Shown here: positions 26,426 to 36,000 of the stretch, one piece after another
Layout of the letters: the number at the start of each line of letters is the position of its first letter
Numbering within the stretch: the first letter of the stretch is position 1
Assembly: GCA_900469955.1 (NCBI GenBank)
Contig: UBYX01000006.1
Coordinates: forward strand, 1-64,000
Source: Hyphomicrobiales bacterium
Lineage (GTDB): Bacteria; Pseudomonadota; Alphaproteobacteria; Rhizobiales; Rhizobiaceae
Length of the DNA stretch: 64,000 nt
Direction: 5' to 3'
Program-made: the position numbers and the translations under genes
The notes under the pieces: model-generated
Told to the model about the DNA's origin: nothing
Database searches by the model: none
What the model saw: only the letters and a program-made list of their open reading frames with translations

Positions 26426-29400
26426 TTATGCGGATACCACAAAGGGCGTCGTGCTTTCCCCCGTCCTGTAGGTCCATTCGACACCGTCTTGCCCGGTCCC
26501 CAGCAGATTGAGGACGGCGCAAGGCAGGTTTCGAGATGTCATCTTCCGCCGCAGAAACTCTGCCTGAGCGCGGTCGTGAGTTGATAAGAGCACCTGATAT
26601 CCGCGGCTGGCCACAAGATTGCAGACGAAATCCGCGAAAGCGGCAGCGTGGATAGTGTCGTTGTGCTGAAGCGGGTCATCCAGGACCAACCCCCGCCAGC
26701 GGGACCATGGGTAGGTTAGGCTGGCGGCACACAGCATACTGACAGACAAGGCTGCCATTTGGCCTTCGCTGTGTATCAACCGTGCATCTATGGACGCGAT
26801 CTCAGGAGGGAGGGCCTGCCCCTCTTTTGTTGGCCGCTGTTCGACGCGGCGGTTCTTAACGTATGACTCCAAGCCCACCCTTGGATCGCCCATGATTGCC
26901 ATGTTTATGGCCTTCATGAGGGTGTCGAGAGGCTGCATGTAGCTGGTGTTGAAATCCGCCAGTTCGTCGAGAATGTCTGAGCTCGCGGCCTGGGCGATGT
27001 CTTTTGTCTCTCGGGTTGCCTGCGTGAGTCTGACCTTGGCAGACACGCGATCCTGCGCCTCCTTACGAAGCTGCAGTCTCTCGCTGTTCGGGGCGCCACT
27101 TACCGCGACCCGCAGCCGCTCCAACGCTGCCAGATGATTATCTACGAGAGCCTTGGCAGATCGACCGTCCCGCAGCCGCTTCATTAAATCATCGGCTTCT
27201 CTCAACCTCTCTCGCAGTCGGCCGATGGTCGTTGTCCACGGAGTGATCGCGTGCTTGTCGGGTACTTCCGATTGAGCGAAAGCAAGTCTCTGCCAAGTTT
27301 CCTCGGCGTAGACTTTTCGTCGCGTCACAGCGGCGACCTGATCAATAGCCTGTTGTTGACGCGTCCTTGCGGCCGGGAGTGCAACGTCAAGCGATGCCAG
27401 CCGCTGTTCAATCGACTGCCGCGCCTGCGTTGCTTGTCGGCTCTTCTCCTCAGCCGCAGAAAGTTCGCTCTGAGTTCCACGGATTGCTTCCGCCAACTGG
27501 GCCTCGCCGAGATCACCAACGATTTCCACGAGCTCTCGAACGGAGGACGCCGCGGCGTCGAATTCGGCTGCAGTAGTCGACTGTGTTTGGGTTGCGGCGT
27601 TCAGTTGAAGCTGAGCTTGGTCACGCCTCCTGATGGCAGCGGCCTGCTCGCCTCCGGGCGTGAAGAAATCGCCGTTCAAGCGGTTCCGCCAATACCACTT
27701 CCGCTGCCTCAACCTCAATATTTCTTCGGCGCTCGTCGCCAGTTGTCGATGACGCTCTTCAGCGACCACACGGTCAACTACAGCGTCGCCGAACACACCA
27801 ATACCCACGTCAGTCCTTGCGCGTTCCTCGGATTGGAGTTCTTCAGTGAGCGTGGTCAGCTCTTGCTTGGCGGTCTTCAGTCGGTCGAGGCGGTTGGTGG
27901 CTGTCTCGGAGCGCTGCGACGCAGATTGAACGCGCTCCTCTTGCGCAAGAACCAGGGGAGCCAGCCTTGCTGCTGCACTTGCTGCCCGTTGTTGTAGTTC
28001 ACCCTTAACCTCGAAGTGGGTCGCGCAAACAGGACAGTCGCATGCATCATGCGGAAGGTTGGCGGCAACGCTAGCGACCGCGCTCGACATTTCCGAGACC
28101 GTCTTCCTCAACTCGATAAGGACGGCGTTCTGCTCATCAAGGAGTGTCTTCGCTTCTCGAGCCGAGACGTCCGCGTGCTCGATGTCCAAGTCTAGCGTGG
28201 GGAAGCGCAGTTGGGACGACTGTATCGACGCCTGCAGCTCCGCAACCTTCGCATCGCGAGCAAGCCACAGATCCACATTATGCCTCTCGGTCTGGTCTAA
28301 TCGGCTCCTTTCATCGAGCCGGCCAACATCACTTTCAATTCGACGCACGATCTGCAGCCGACGTTCCAAGGCCTTCACGGTTAGGTTTTCGTCAGCGACT
28401 GCCTCGTAAGCCCCGACGAGGGCAGCGTCCGCCTCCTCCTTCCGAGTCTGCGCAACCGCCTGGGCAGTCTTTGCGTCCCGCAGGCCGGTCAGCAGACTGA
28501 AGACGGCTCGGTGCGCTTCTGCCAAGCTGGTCGCGCTGACCTCCTCGGCCTTGGCCTTCTCCAATGAGGCGGCGGTCTCCGCGTGTTGTGACGTCATAGT
28601 CACTACCTGCCCGTCAGCGATCGCCTTTGCAGCCTCATGCTCGAGCGCTTGCCGCGTCGCGCTCTCCCATTCCTCAAGTACAGACGTCGCCTCGGCCAGA
28701 CCTTTTTCAAGGCTCCGCAGTCGTATCCGCTGCTCATTGAGACGCTCGTCCAACGCCGAGATCGTGTTCTGATCGAAGCCAGCTACTGGCGTCTGAGACT
28801 TGTTGCCCGCCGCATCATCCAGTAGCCGCGAAATTGTATGGGTTGCCTCGGTGGCGGCAACGTCATCCAAGGCGCCAACTCCGGTCAGCCCGGACCAAAG
28901 ATTCGCCTCTGTGTCGAGAATACCTTGGAGAGCGTCGACCTCGTCACTCAGCAGTTTGATCCGGCCGTTATAGGCTCGGGCGGCTTTCGTATTGCCCTTG
29001 CCATGAAGCGCATTCGCGACGTCTTCGATCTCTTTGCTTTCGGCTGCCTCCTTCAGGATATCGAACCGCTCACCCGGATCTCGGTTCGTGAGCCGGGACA
29101 TCGTGGACTGTCCAAGGAAGTGGGTGAGTAGCAAATACCTCGACAGTCCGGAAATACTCCGGCCCCAGTTCTCGTCTTTTAAGAATTCCGTAATGTCGTC
29201 GATATTGCCGCCCGTGACCGACCTGGTAGCCTCGGAGGAAGACAGGGTGCGCGAAACACTTTTCTCCCCAGTGAAGTCCATGGTCACGGACGTGGGGCCA
29301 GGCGTTCCTTCGCGCCACCGGCAAAGATAGCTGCCAACCTTTTTGACCCCGTCGGCATCACGGAAGTGGTCAATCCTGTCTGTCAGCGCCCATTCGAGTC

Positions 29401-29539
29401 CATCGAATAGTGAGGACTTACCGATACCGTTGCTGCCCTGAACGATCAGCACGCCGGGACCGTCACGGAGGCGAATATCCAACTGCCTGAAGGTTCGGTA
29501 CTGCTCTAGCCGGACGCGGGTAAGGTAAACGCTGCTCAT
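26426..29539 (-). CDS. SMC/Rad50-like coiled-coil ATPase of an ABC-three-component-like system
   Basis: 1037-aa ATPase of the Rad50/RecF-type ABC class, presumably acting on DNA ends or structures. The N-terminal Walker A is VQGSNGIGKSSLFDG (residues 33-48), preceded by VRLEQYRTFRQLDIRLRDG. Long heptad-rich coiled coils follow, with a central zinc hook CDCPVCATHFE near residue 500. The signature-like SEGQMAALSVSML and Walker B WRGLVLDDPLQHND lie near residues 925-955. I start at 29539, where GGAGG precedes the ATG and the ATG overlaps the preceding stop (ATGA). Longer in-frame starts run into the upstream gene. It is the last gene of a three-gene coupled operon. ABC-3C systems are proposed conflict/defence systems; the role here is inferred. 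Confidence 0.85.
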   Translation of the reverse strand: MSSVYLTRVRLEQYRTFRQLDIRLRDGPGVLIVQGSNGIGKSSLFDGLEWALTDRIDHFRDADGVKKVGSYLCRWREGTPGPTSVTMDFTGEKSVSRTLSSSEATRSVTGGNIDDITEFLKDENWGRSISGLSRYLLLTHFLGQSTMSRLTNRDPGERFDILKEAAESKEIEDVANALHGKGNTKAARAYNGRIKLLSDEVDALQGILDTEANLWSGLTGVGALDDVAATEATHTISRLLDDAAGNKSQTPVAGFDQNTISALDERLNEQRIRLRSLEKGLAEATSVLEEWESATRQALEHEAAKAIADGQVVTMTSQHAETAASLEKAKAEEVSATSLAEAHRAVFSLLTGLRDAKTAQAVAQTRKEEADAALVGAYEAVADENLTVKALERRLQIVRRIESDVGRLDERSRLDQTERHNVDLWLARDAKVAELQASIQSSQLRFPTLDLDIEHADVSAREAKTLLDEQNAVLIELRKTVSEMSSAVASVAANLPHDACDCPVCATHFEVKGELQQRAASAAARLAPLVLAQEERVQSASQRSETATNRLDRLKTAKQELTTLTEELQSEERARTDVGIGVFGDAVVDRVVAEERHRQLATSAEEILRLRQRKWYWRNRLNGDFFTPGGEQAAAIRRRDQAQLQLNAATQTQSTTAAEFDAAASSVRELVEIVGDLGEAQLAEAIRGTQSELSAAEEKSRQATQARQSIEQRLASLDVALPAARTRQQQAIDQVAAVTRRKVYAEETWQRLAFAQSEVPDKHAITPWTTTIGRLRERLREADDLMKRLRDGRSAKALVDNHLAALERLRVAVSGAPNSERLQLRKEAQDRVSAKVRLTQATRETKDIAQAASSDILDELADFNTSYMQPLDTLMKAINMAIMGDPRVGLESYVKNRRVEQRPTKEGQALPPEIASIDARLIHSEGQMAALSVSMLCAASLTYPWSRWRGLVLDDPLQHNDTIHAAAFADFVCNLVASRGYQVLLSTHDRAQAEFLRRKMTSRNLPCAVLNLLGTGQDGVEWTYRTGESTTPFVVSA

Positions 29540-30183
29540 TTCGACGCCTCCCTTGTCAGGACAAGTTCTGTCACAAGGCTCTCTGGGTCGTCTATCAACT
29601 GCTGTGAGAGCGAAACCCACTGCTGAGCTACATCCTGATTGAGCCCGTGTTTCTCGAGAAGGCGCTGAGCCAATTCGTGTGTCTGATCGAGCGGTGCGTC
29701 ACTCACCGCCGTCACATGCTCCCACGGCATCGACAGAAAAGTTCTCGCCAAGAAAACGTCGAACGACTCCTGCACCGCCGTCTGTTTCGGGATCCAAACC
29801 AGTTTCCGACAGACGGTCTCGTCACGTTCGATGAGGTCGACCAGCCGGGCCCAGTCCCCTGTCGGAGTAGGAGCGGTTGCGCATAGCAACAAATGTGCGT
29901 TTATGACCTCTCGCTCATACATATATGACCTGGCGACGACCATCTGGGCGTGCAGCTTTTTGAGTGCAGCCGTAACGCCCTCAACCGTATCGAGCGCTAT
30001 AGGCGCGACGATCACCGGATACTGACCCAGGCGGAGACCAAACAGGCCAGGCATCGCCTTCGTCTCGGCTTCAGCCGGCCGGCTGCGAAACGTCGGTGAG
30101 GCGAAGTCTTTGACTTCGTCAGCTCTCCAACCCAGTTGCTCCGTCGCGGCGACCAACAAGAACTTCAAAACCTCAGGTGTCAT
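29536..30183 (-). CDS. Middle component of an ABC-three-component-like system
   Basis: 215-aa protein between the SMC-like ATPase and a large FAD/NAD(P)-binding protein, overlapping both by ATGA. Features include FLLVAATEQLGWRADEVKDF at the start, a small central region (VVARSYMYEREVINAHLLLC), then RTFLSMPWEHVT. Size, position and coupling fit the middle component MC1-type protein of ABC-3C systems. I assign it mainly from context. It probably bridges the ATPase and the third component. Confidence 0.65.
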   Translation of the reverse strand: MTPEVLKFLLVAATEQLGWRADEVKDFASPTFRSRPAEAETKAMPGLFGLRLGQYPVIVAPIALDTVEGVTAALKKLHAQMVVARSYMYEREVINAHLLLCATAPTPTGDWARLVDLIERDETVCRKLVWIPKQTAVQESFDVFLARTFLSMPWEHVTAVSDAPLDQTHELAQRLLEKHGLNQDVAQQWVSLSQQLIDDPESLVTELVLTREASK

Positions 30184-32570
30184 GTCAGTACCCTATCGCG
30201 ATCGTTGTTCTGCCGCTCACGCCACGCCTGAAATTCTTCCTTCACCGCGGTTTTCCACGCAGGAAGCCCAGTCTTGAGTGCCGTGCGCCACGGCCCATCA
30301 TTCCGAACGATCGCCGGCTTGGTACGTCGCGCTACATCAAGCCCGGTTCCGGGATCTCCGCCGTTCAGGATTGTGTCGTCAGGTCCTGTTACGAATACCT
30401 CGGAGCTGCGAGAGAGGATAAGGGCGTCGACGTCCCAATGTTCGGGCAAACTCCATTCAGTGAGCAAGCCGCCATCGTCCAACTTGTCAGCGGATGAACC
30501 CAGTGCATGCCCGTTCTCGTCGAAGCTAAGATTTCCTCTGGGCACTGATGCCGGCTGGAGTGGCTCACCGAGGTGGGTTGCAAGGATCAGCACCAATGCG
30601 CCCGCCATGCGCTCGAGCACAGTTACGTCGCCGCTCCATGGCTTTGCGCTCTCAGGGCCGATGCTGCCCAACCAAGCAAGGAAATCACGGCGGAGGGCGG
30701 GTGACGCATCAAGTGTATGGCGCCATCCGGCCCAGGTGGCGAGAACCTCTGCAAAAACATCTGCTGCGACCTTTCCCAAAGTATCGCATGTACCAGCAGC
30801 CTGCGCTGCTACGAGCATGGCTTCCAATTGGCGGACGAGAGAGGCATCGACATGCTCTCTGATATCGATCGCGCTGACCAACCGGTAGGGATAGCGTGAC
30901 GCCGCAGTCATAGCGGTGGCGGCGTTGGGCAGCCTGGATTTCCACGCCTCTTGCACGGTTGCTCCAAGGCTGAGGGTGATCTTGCCTCCACTGGCTTTGC
31001 TCAAGCGAATCAAGTCATCAGCGTCGATTTTCTCCGGTGTCACCTCTAGTTGCACGACGACAGGTGTGGCCGCGGACTCGCACTGGGTCACCAGCTCCTC
31101 AAGCAAGACCTTGCCGCGCTGCACCAATGTCTGGGTCGCGACGTCCCAGGTGACTAAAATGGTGGAGGCCTCAAGGGTGGATCGCCCGGCGAGCTGCGAT
31201 TTTCTGGCAGCGTCGGCAAGTCTAAGCAGCCAGAGGTCGAAAAACACAGTATAAGTTTCGGCATCGAGGGTGGGCGGGACAAGCAGTTCGGGCTTCGCCT
31301 TGAACCGGTCCGTGGATACCCTCTGATACTCGTCGAACTGCTCTTTTGCTGGGAAATAGCGCTCGTTCTTATCTGGGCCATGCCGCAGGATCACATGATG
31401 GAACCGCTCCACAAGGGCTGCCCCATTCAAGGTTATCCCTACAGGCTCAAGGCCATCTGCGTGCTCGATCACATCTTCGATCATACCGGAGCTGCGGCGG
31501 ACGACGACACCTTTCTGCTGAGCTGCGTGCAGGACAGCGAAGACCATTGCTTGGTTGAGCTGAGCTGCCTTTCCCACTGAGAACAGCGGACCGCTGGAGT
31601 TGACGGTCAGAAGCCGATCGGCCCGGACTTGCGGCACCAGCCGATCTAGGATCCCCCGCTCACCAAAGGTCGTGAGCACGTCCTTCTCGAATATCGGCTC
31701 CAGATCAGCCTCCGGCGCGAGACCCTCGTACGCCTTCAGGACAGTAGTTCGCAGGATGTCTTGATTGAAATAGCCGAGGAAGGTCTCTGTAAACGGGACG
31801 TGCTCGAACCCATCGATAAGGAGGTTTAGGATGTCAGTTAGTGCGCCATCGCCATTCCCGCTTACAAGATAGGTCGCAGGCGCAATGGCCTCGACCGCGG
31901 CTGTCCCGACGCCCCGCTCCTTCCAATAGTCATAGGTGTCAGCCGCCCCGACGGTCCGTTCGTCTCCAAAGCCCATGGCGAGGAAGACCTTCTGGACGAT
32001 CTTTGACACGCCACCGGCGAACGTCATTCGCCATTCCGCACCGGACTTTTCCAGCTTCTCGAGGCGAGCTCCCTTATTCCAAATGAGCTTCGTGAGCATG
32101 GCGTTGTGGCTATGGAATTCGGCTGCTAGCCGCTTCGCGATCGGCTTGCCGGTATCCAGATCCCAGTCGAGGAACGGCAATCCGGCGCTCTTGTCGAGCG
32201 ACCCTGGCGCTGGCCATTCGTAGATATGGGGATGGAGCAGGCGAGGCGAGGCGCTCTGAAGTTGAAGCACTTCTAGCGCGGGGTCGTACAGGCCGACGTC
32301 GTAGTCCAGAAGGCCCAGTGCCAATGCGCAAGTCACGCCCGCGGCGCCACCACCGACAACGGCCACTGTATCGTTCGGCTTAAGCATGCCTCGCTCGTGC
32401 AGCGCTCTGACCAATCGGAATGCACGGACCTGCTGGGAATAGAATGTGATGCGCCGCTCGAACGTGCCTAGAAAATATAGACCGTCGCTTCCCGGCAGCG
32501 TGCTTGCCGTAATCCAATCATTTAGCGGGTCCGAGATACCGATCATGCCTACTTTGCTCGGCGCGGGCAT
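30180..32570 (-). CDS. Large FAD/NAD(P)-binding protein, putative third/effector component
   Basis: About 796 aa from ATG 32570. The N-terminal half is a Rossmann-type flavoprotein domain with the dinucleotide motif TVAVVGGGAAGVTCALALGL near residues 70-90. A second motif region lies around YLVSGNGDGALTDILNLLID. The C-terminal half, from about residue 480 (PPTLDAETYTVFFDLWLLRL), has no catalytic motif I recognise. It may be the docking domain for the ATPase/middle component. The start is uncertain: 32546 is also possible and the frame is open to 32711 with an alternative GTG, but none has a convincing ribosome-binding site. First gene of the coupled operon. In ABC-3C systems the C-terminal component often carries an effector. 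An NAD(P)- or FAD-linked effector is an inference. Confidence 0.7.
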   Translation of the reverse strand: MPAPSKVGMIGISDPLNDWITASTLPGSDGLYFLGTFERRITFYSQQVRAFRLVRALHERGMLKPNDTVAVVGGGAAGVTCALALGLLDYDVGLYDPALEVLQLQSASPRLLHPHIYEWPAPGSLDKSAGLPFLDWDLDTGKPIAKRLAAEFHSHNAMLTKLIWNKGARLEKLEKSGAEWRMTFAGGVSKIVQKVFLAMGFGDERTVGAADTYDYWKERGVGTAAVEAIAPATYLVSGNGDGALTDILNLLIDGFEHVPFTETFLGYFNQDILRTTVLKAYEGLAPEADLEPIFEKDVLTTFGERGILDRLVPQVRADRLLTVNSSGPLFSVGKAAQLNQAMVFAVLHAAQQKGVVVRRSSGMIEDVIEHADGLEPVGITLNGAALVERFHHVILRHGPDKNERYFPAKEQFDEYQRVSTDRFKAKPELLVPPTLDAETYTVFFDLWLLRLADAARKSQLAGRSTLEASTILVTWDVATQTLVQRGKVLLEELVTQCESAATPVVVQLEVTPEKIDADDLIRLSKASGGKITLSLGATVQEAWKSRLPNAATAMTAASRYPYRLVSAIDIREHVDASLVRQLEAMLVAAQAAGTCDTLGKVAADVFAEVLATWAGWRHTLDASPALRRDFLAWLGSIGPESAKPWSGDVTVLERMAGALVLILATHLGEPLQPASVPRGNLSFDENGHALGSSADKLDDGGLLTEWSLPEHWDVDALILSRSSEVFVTGPDDTILNGGDPGTGLDVARRTKPAIVRNDGPWRTALKTGLPAWKTAVKEEFQAWRERQNNDRDRVLT

Positions 32571-33096
32571 CCTCGCGCACAGCGCGGCGCCGACCAATTG
32601 CTCCGAATTCGTTGTTTCCCCCAGCTCAGGATTTCCAAAGGAATCCGAAGCACCGGTCAATCCTTGCCGGCAAAATCCGGCCCGCGCAATAGTCGATCTA
32701 CGAAAGAACACCCCAAAAGGTTGAGTAGGTCGTTTTGGAGTGACGATTGGGGAGACCGTCCGCTTCTGGCAATCGGCCGAAGCAGCATTTACGACCGAGG
32801 CGCGTAGCCGCCGTGCCGCGGTGGTTGCCAGTAAGGTAGCTTCGGCGCTCAGCGCGGAAATTATTTCCGCTTACGCCGCCGGTTGCCGCCACGCGAAGAA
32901 CCCAGGCGCAAATCCCCTCTGTGAGGCATCAGGAGCAGTTAACACTCGCCACGGTAGAGGGTCGTATTGTAGAACTGAGTTGGATAGGTGGCAATTTCGT
33001 AAAGTTCTTGTGTGGTACAAGTAGAACGTTGGCCTTTCGCCAATCACACGACCGTGATCGCCAATCGTTTAGTCACGTGATTAGAACTTGTTGCAA
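32571..33096. other. Intergenic region between divergent modules
   Basis: About 526 bp separating the leftward ABC-type operon from the rightward helicase operon, so it should hold both promoters. It contains the perfect 17-bp palindrome at 32854-32870. Short open frames (for example 32740-33024) show no family similarity I can name. Confidence 0.5.
32854..32870. repeat. Perfect 17-bp boundary palindrome
   Basis: GCGGAAATTATTTCCGC: two 8-bp arms around a central T. It sits in the divergent intergenic region between the ABC-type module and the helicase module. The same element recurs at 47089 and 58950. Confidence 0.85.
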
Positions 33097-36000
33097 ATGG
33101 CTGAGCCTCTCCAACACTTCCTGCAGCGTTGCGTTTCGATCGACCTGGAAGTTGATCCTGCAACTGCTAGCATCTTCGCTTTTGCGGCAGTGAGCGATGA
33201 TGCTCGTCTCTCGATCCTGGCAAAAAAACGCGATCTCGTGATGGCCCTCGACCGCCTGGAAGCAGAAGCAACCGAGGGCGTGCACCTGCTCGGCCACAAC
33301 ATACTTCGGCATGACTTGCCTCATCTGTTCGCGGTGCGGCCCGGGTTGGCGAATGTTCTTCGATCACCGATAGACACTCTATGGCTCAATCCCCTCGCAT
33401 TTCCGCGCAATCCCTACCACCACCTGGTCAAACACTACCATGACGGGCGCCTGCAAGCGGGCCATGTCAACGATCCCGAACTGGATGCGCGACTGGTGTT
33501 TCAGGTAATGCGCAATCAACTGGCGGCTTTGAGGCAGCAGAACGCCGACCAGCCCGATGCCGTTGCGGCCTTTCATTTCCTTGCTACGAGGATGGAGAAC
33601 CCAGGTGGGTTCGACGCGGTGTTTCGGGAGGTTCGCGGAGCTCCCGCGCCCGATCCTCTCGCGGCACAAGAAGCGATTTCCCGGCTTCTGGCGAGGCGCG
33701 CCTGCGGGATGCGGCTCGAGCAGACGCTGAACCGCCTTTCTAATCCTCAGCTCGGTTGGCCGATGGCCTATGCTTTGTCCTGGATCCTGGTTGCGGGCGG
33801 GGATTCCGTCATGCCGCCCTGGGTACGGGCGCAGTTCCGCGAGGCTGCACTGATCGTGCGGCACCTACGCGACGCTAATTGCAAAAGCCCGTATTGCGCC
33901 TGGTGTAGCGAGAAGAACGACCCGGTGCGCGCGCTGTCACGCTGGTTCGGGTTCGATGCCTTCCGCGCGGAGCCCGTGGATGATATGGGCCGCCCCCTAC
34001 AGGAGCGGATCGTCGATGAGACGATGCGCGGGTCGAGCGCCCTCGGCATTCTGCCGACCGGCACCGGCAAATCGGTCTGTTATCAGATTCCCGCCCTGTC
34101 GAAGTTCGACAAGACCGGAGCGCTGACAGTGGTGATCTCGCCGCTGGTCGCGTTGATGGCTGATCAGGTGCAGGGTATGGCGCGGGCAGGGATATCCTCT
34201 GCCGTGACCGTCAATGGAATGCTTTCGATGCCCGAGCGGCAGGATGCGCTGGATCGTGTCCGCATGGGAGAGGCCGCAATGCTCCTGATCTCACCCGAGC
34301 AATTGCGCAGCAACTCGGTTCGATCGGTTCTGGCACAGCGTGAGATCGGGCTCTGGGTGCTGGACGAAGCGCATTGTGTGTCGAAATGGGGACACGATTT
34401 CCGGCCTGATTACCGCTATGTCAGCCGCTTCATCAAGGAATCTTCGGGCGATGAAGCGCCTGCCCAGGTGCTCTGCCTAACCGCCACCGCCAAGCCAGAA
34501 GTGGTGCGGGACATCCGAGAGCATTTCAAGTCACGGATTGGACGCGAACTTTTGCTGCTGGACGGTGGCGCAGTGCGCACCAATCTCAGCTTCGAGGTCC
34601 GGCCGACGCAGCGCGGCACCAAGCTGGCGGACATCCTCGATGTGATCGAGACCAAGCTACCACAGGAGGGCGCTTCGGGTGCCGTGGTTTATTGCGCCAC
34701 CCGCAGCGAGACACAGCGAGTGGCCGAGTTCCTCAAGCAGCAGGGTCTGTCCGCGGAACGGTTCCACGCCGGGCTGACGTCCGAGGAGAAGCGTGACATT
34801 CAGGAACGATTTCGCATCGGAGATCTGCGAATTATTGCTGCGACCAACGCCTTCGGCATGGGGATCGACAAGCCCGATATCCGATTGGTGGTCCATGGCG
34901 ACATTCCCGGATCACTGGAGAACTATCTGCAGGAAGCGGGGCGAGCGGGCCGTGACCGTGCCCATGCCAACTGCGTGCTGCTCTTTGGCGAAGAGGACGT
35001 CGAGCGCCAGTTCTCGCTTTCGGCTCGCTCGCGCTTAGCCCGGCACGAAATCGGCGCGATCCTCAAGGCCCTGCGGCGTCTTGACGAGCGGACGAAAAAG
35101 ACCGGCACCGTGGTCGCTACGTCGGGCGAAGTCGTGCGAGCTGAACGCGATCAGGAATTCGAGCGCGACACTAACACCGACGACACCAGGGTGAAGACCG
35201 CGGTGTCATGGCTGGAGGAGGCCACGCTGCTGAGCCGCGAAGAGAACAAGGTTCAGGTCTTCCCCTCATCGCTCAGGATCCGCAACCTGGAGGAAGCCGA
35301 GGCGATTCTGGCCAGAGCCGCGATCACCGGCACCCGTCGCAAGCAGCTTCTGGATATCACGCGCCACTTGATGAACGCGCCGCCCGATCAGGGCATTTCC
35401 ACCGACGAGCTGGCGGGGATCAGCGGATTGACAGGGGGTATGCTGAACAAGGCGCTGGCCGATCTCGAGGCGCTCGGGATCGCCCGCAACGACGTCGTGG
35501 TCACGATATTTGTCCATGTTGCGGTGGACGGTCATTCGCAGCAGCGCCTGACGCAGGCCGCGCGACTTGAAACGGCGCTGATTGCCCTGATGCGGGAGGC
35601 CGCCCCAGATGCGGAAGGCGCAGCAGACGTTCCCTTGCATCTGGCTGAAACCTGCCAGGCGCTCCGCAATCAGGGGCACAGCGCAGTGCGGCCCGACATC
35701 GTGGAGAAGCTCTTGCGTAGCATGGGCCGCGACGGGCGCGATCAGGATGGTGGTAAGGGAAATCTGCGGCTGCGCAAGGCTTCGCGCAACACGTTGATGG
35801 TCACGCTGCAACGGTCTTGGCAGGCGTTGGAACAGACAGCAATCCTGCGGCAGCAGGGGGCAGAACGATTGCTAGGGCACCTTCTGGGCAAGTTGCCGAA
35901 GGGTAGCCGCGGCAAGGACATCCAGGTCGAGACCACGATAGGTGACCTGCTCGCCACCCTGACAGGAGACGCGCTGCTGCGCGGCAGCGGCATTCAGGAC

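Noticed and set aside
30274..30888. Plus-strand open frames inside the FAD/NAD(P)-binding gene
   Set aside because: Shadows of the minus-strand gene, whose frame is continuous and coupled to its neighbours.
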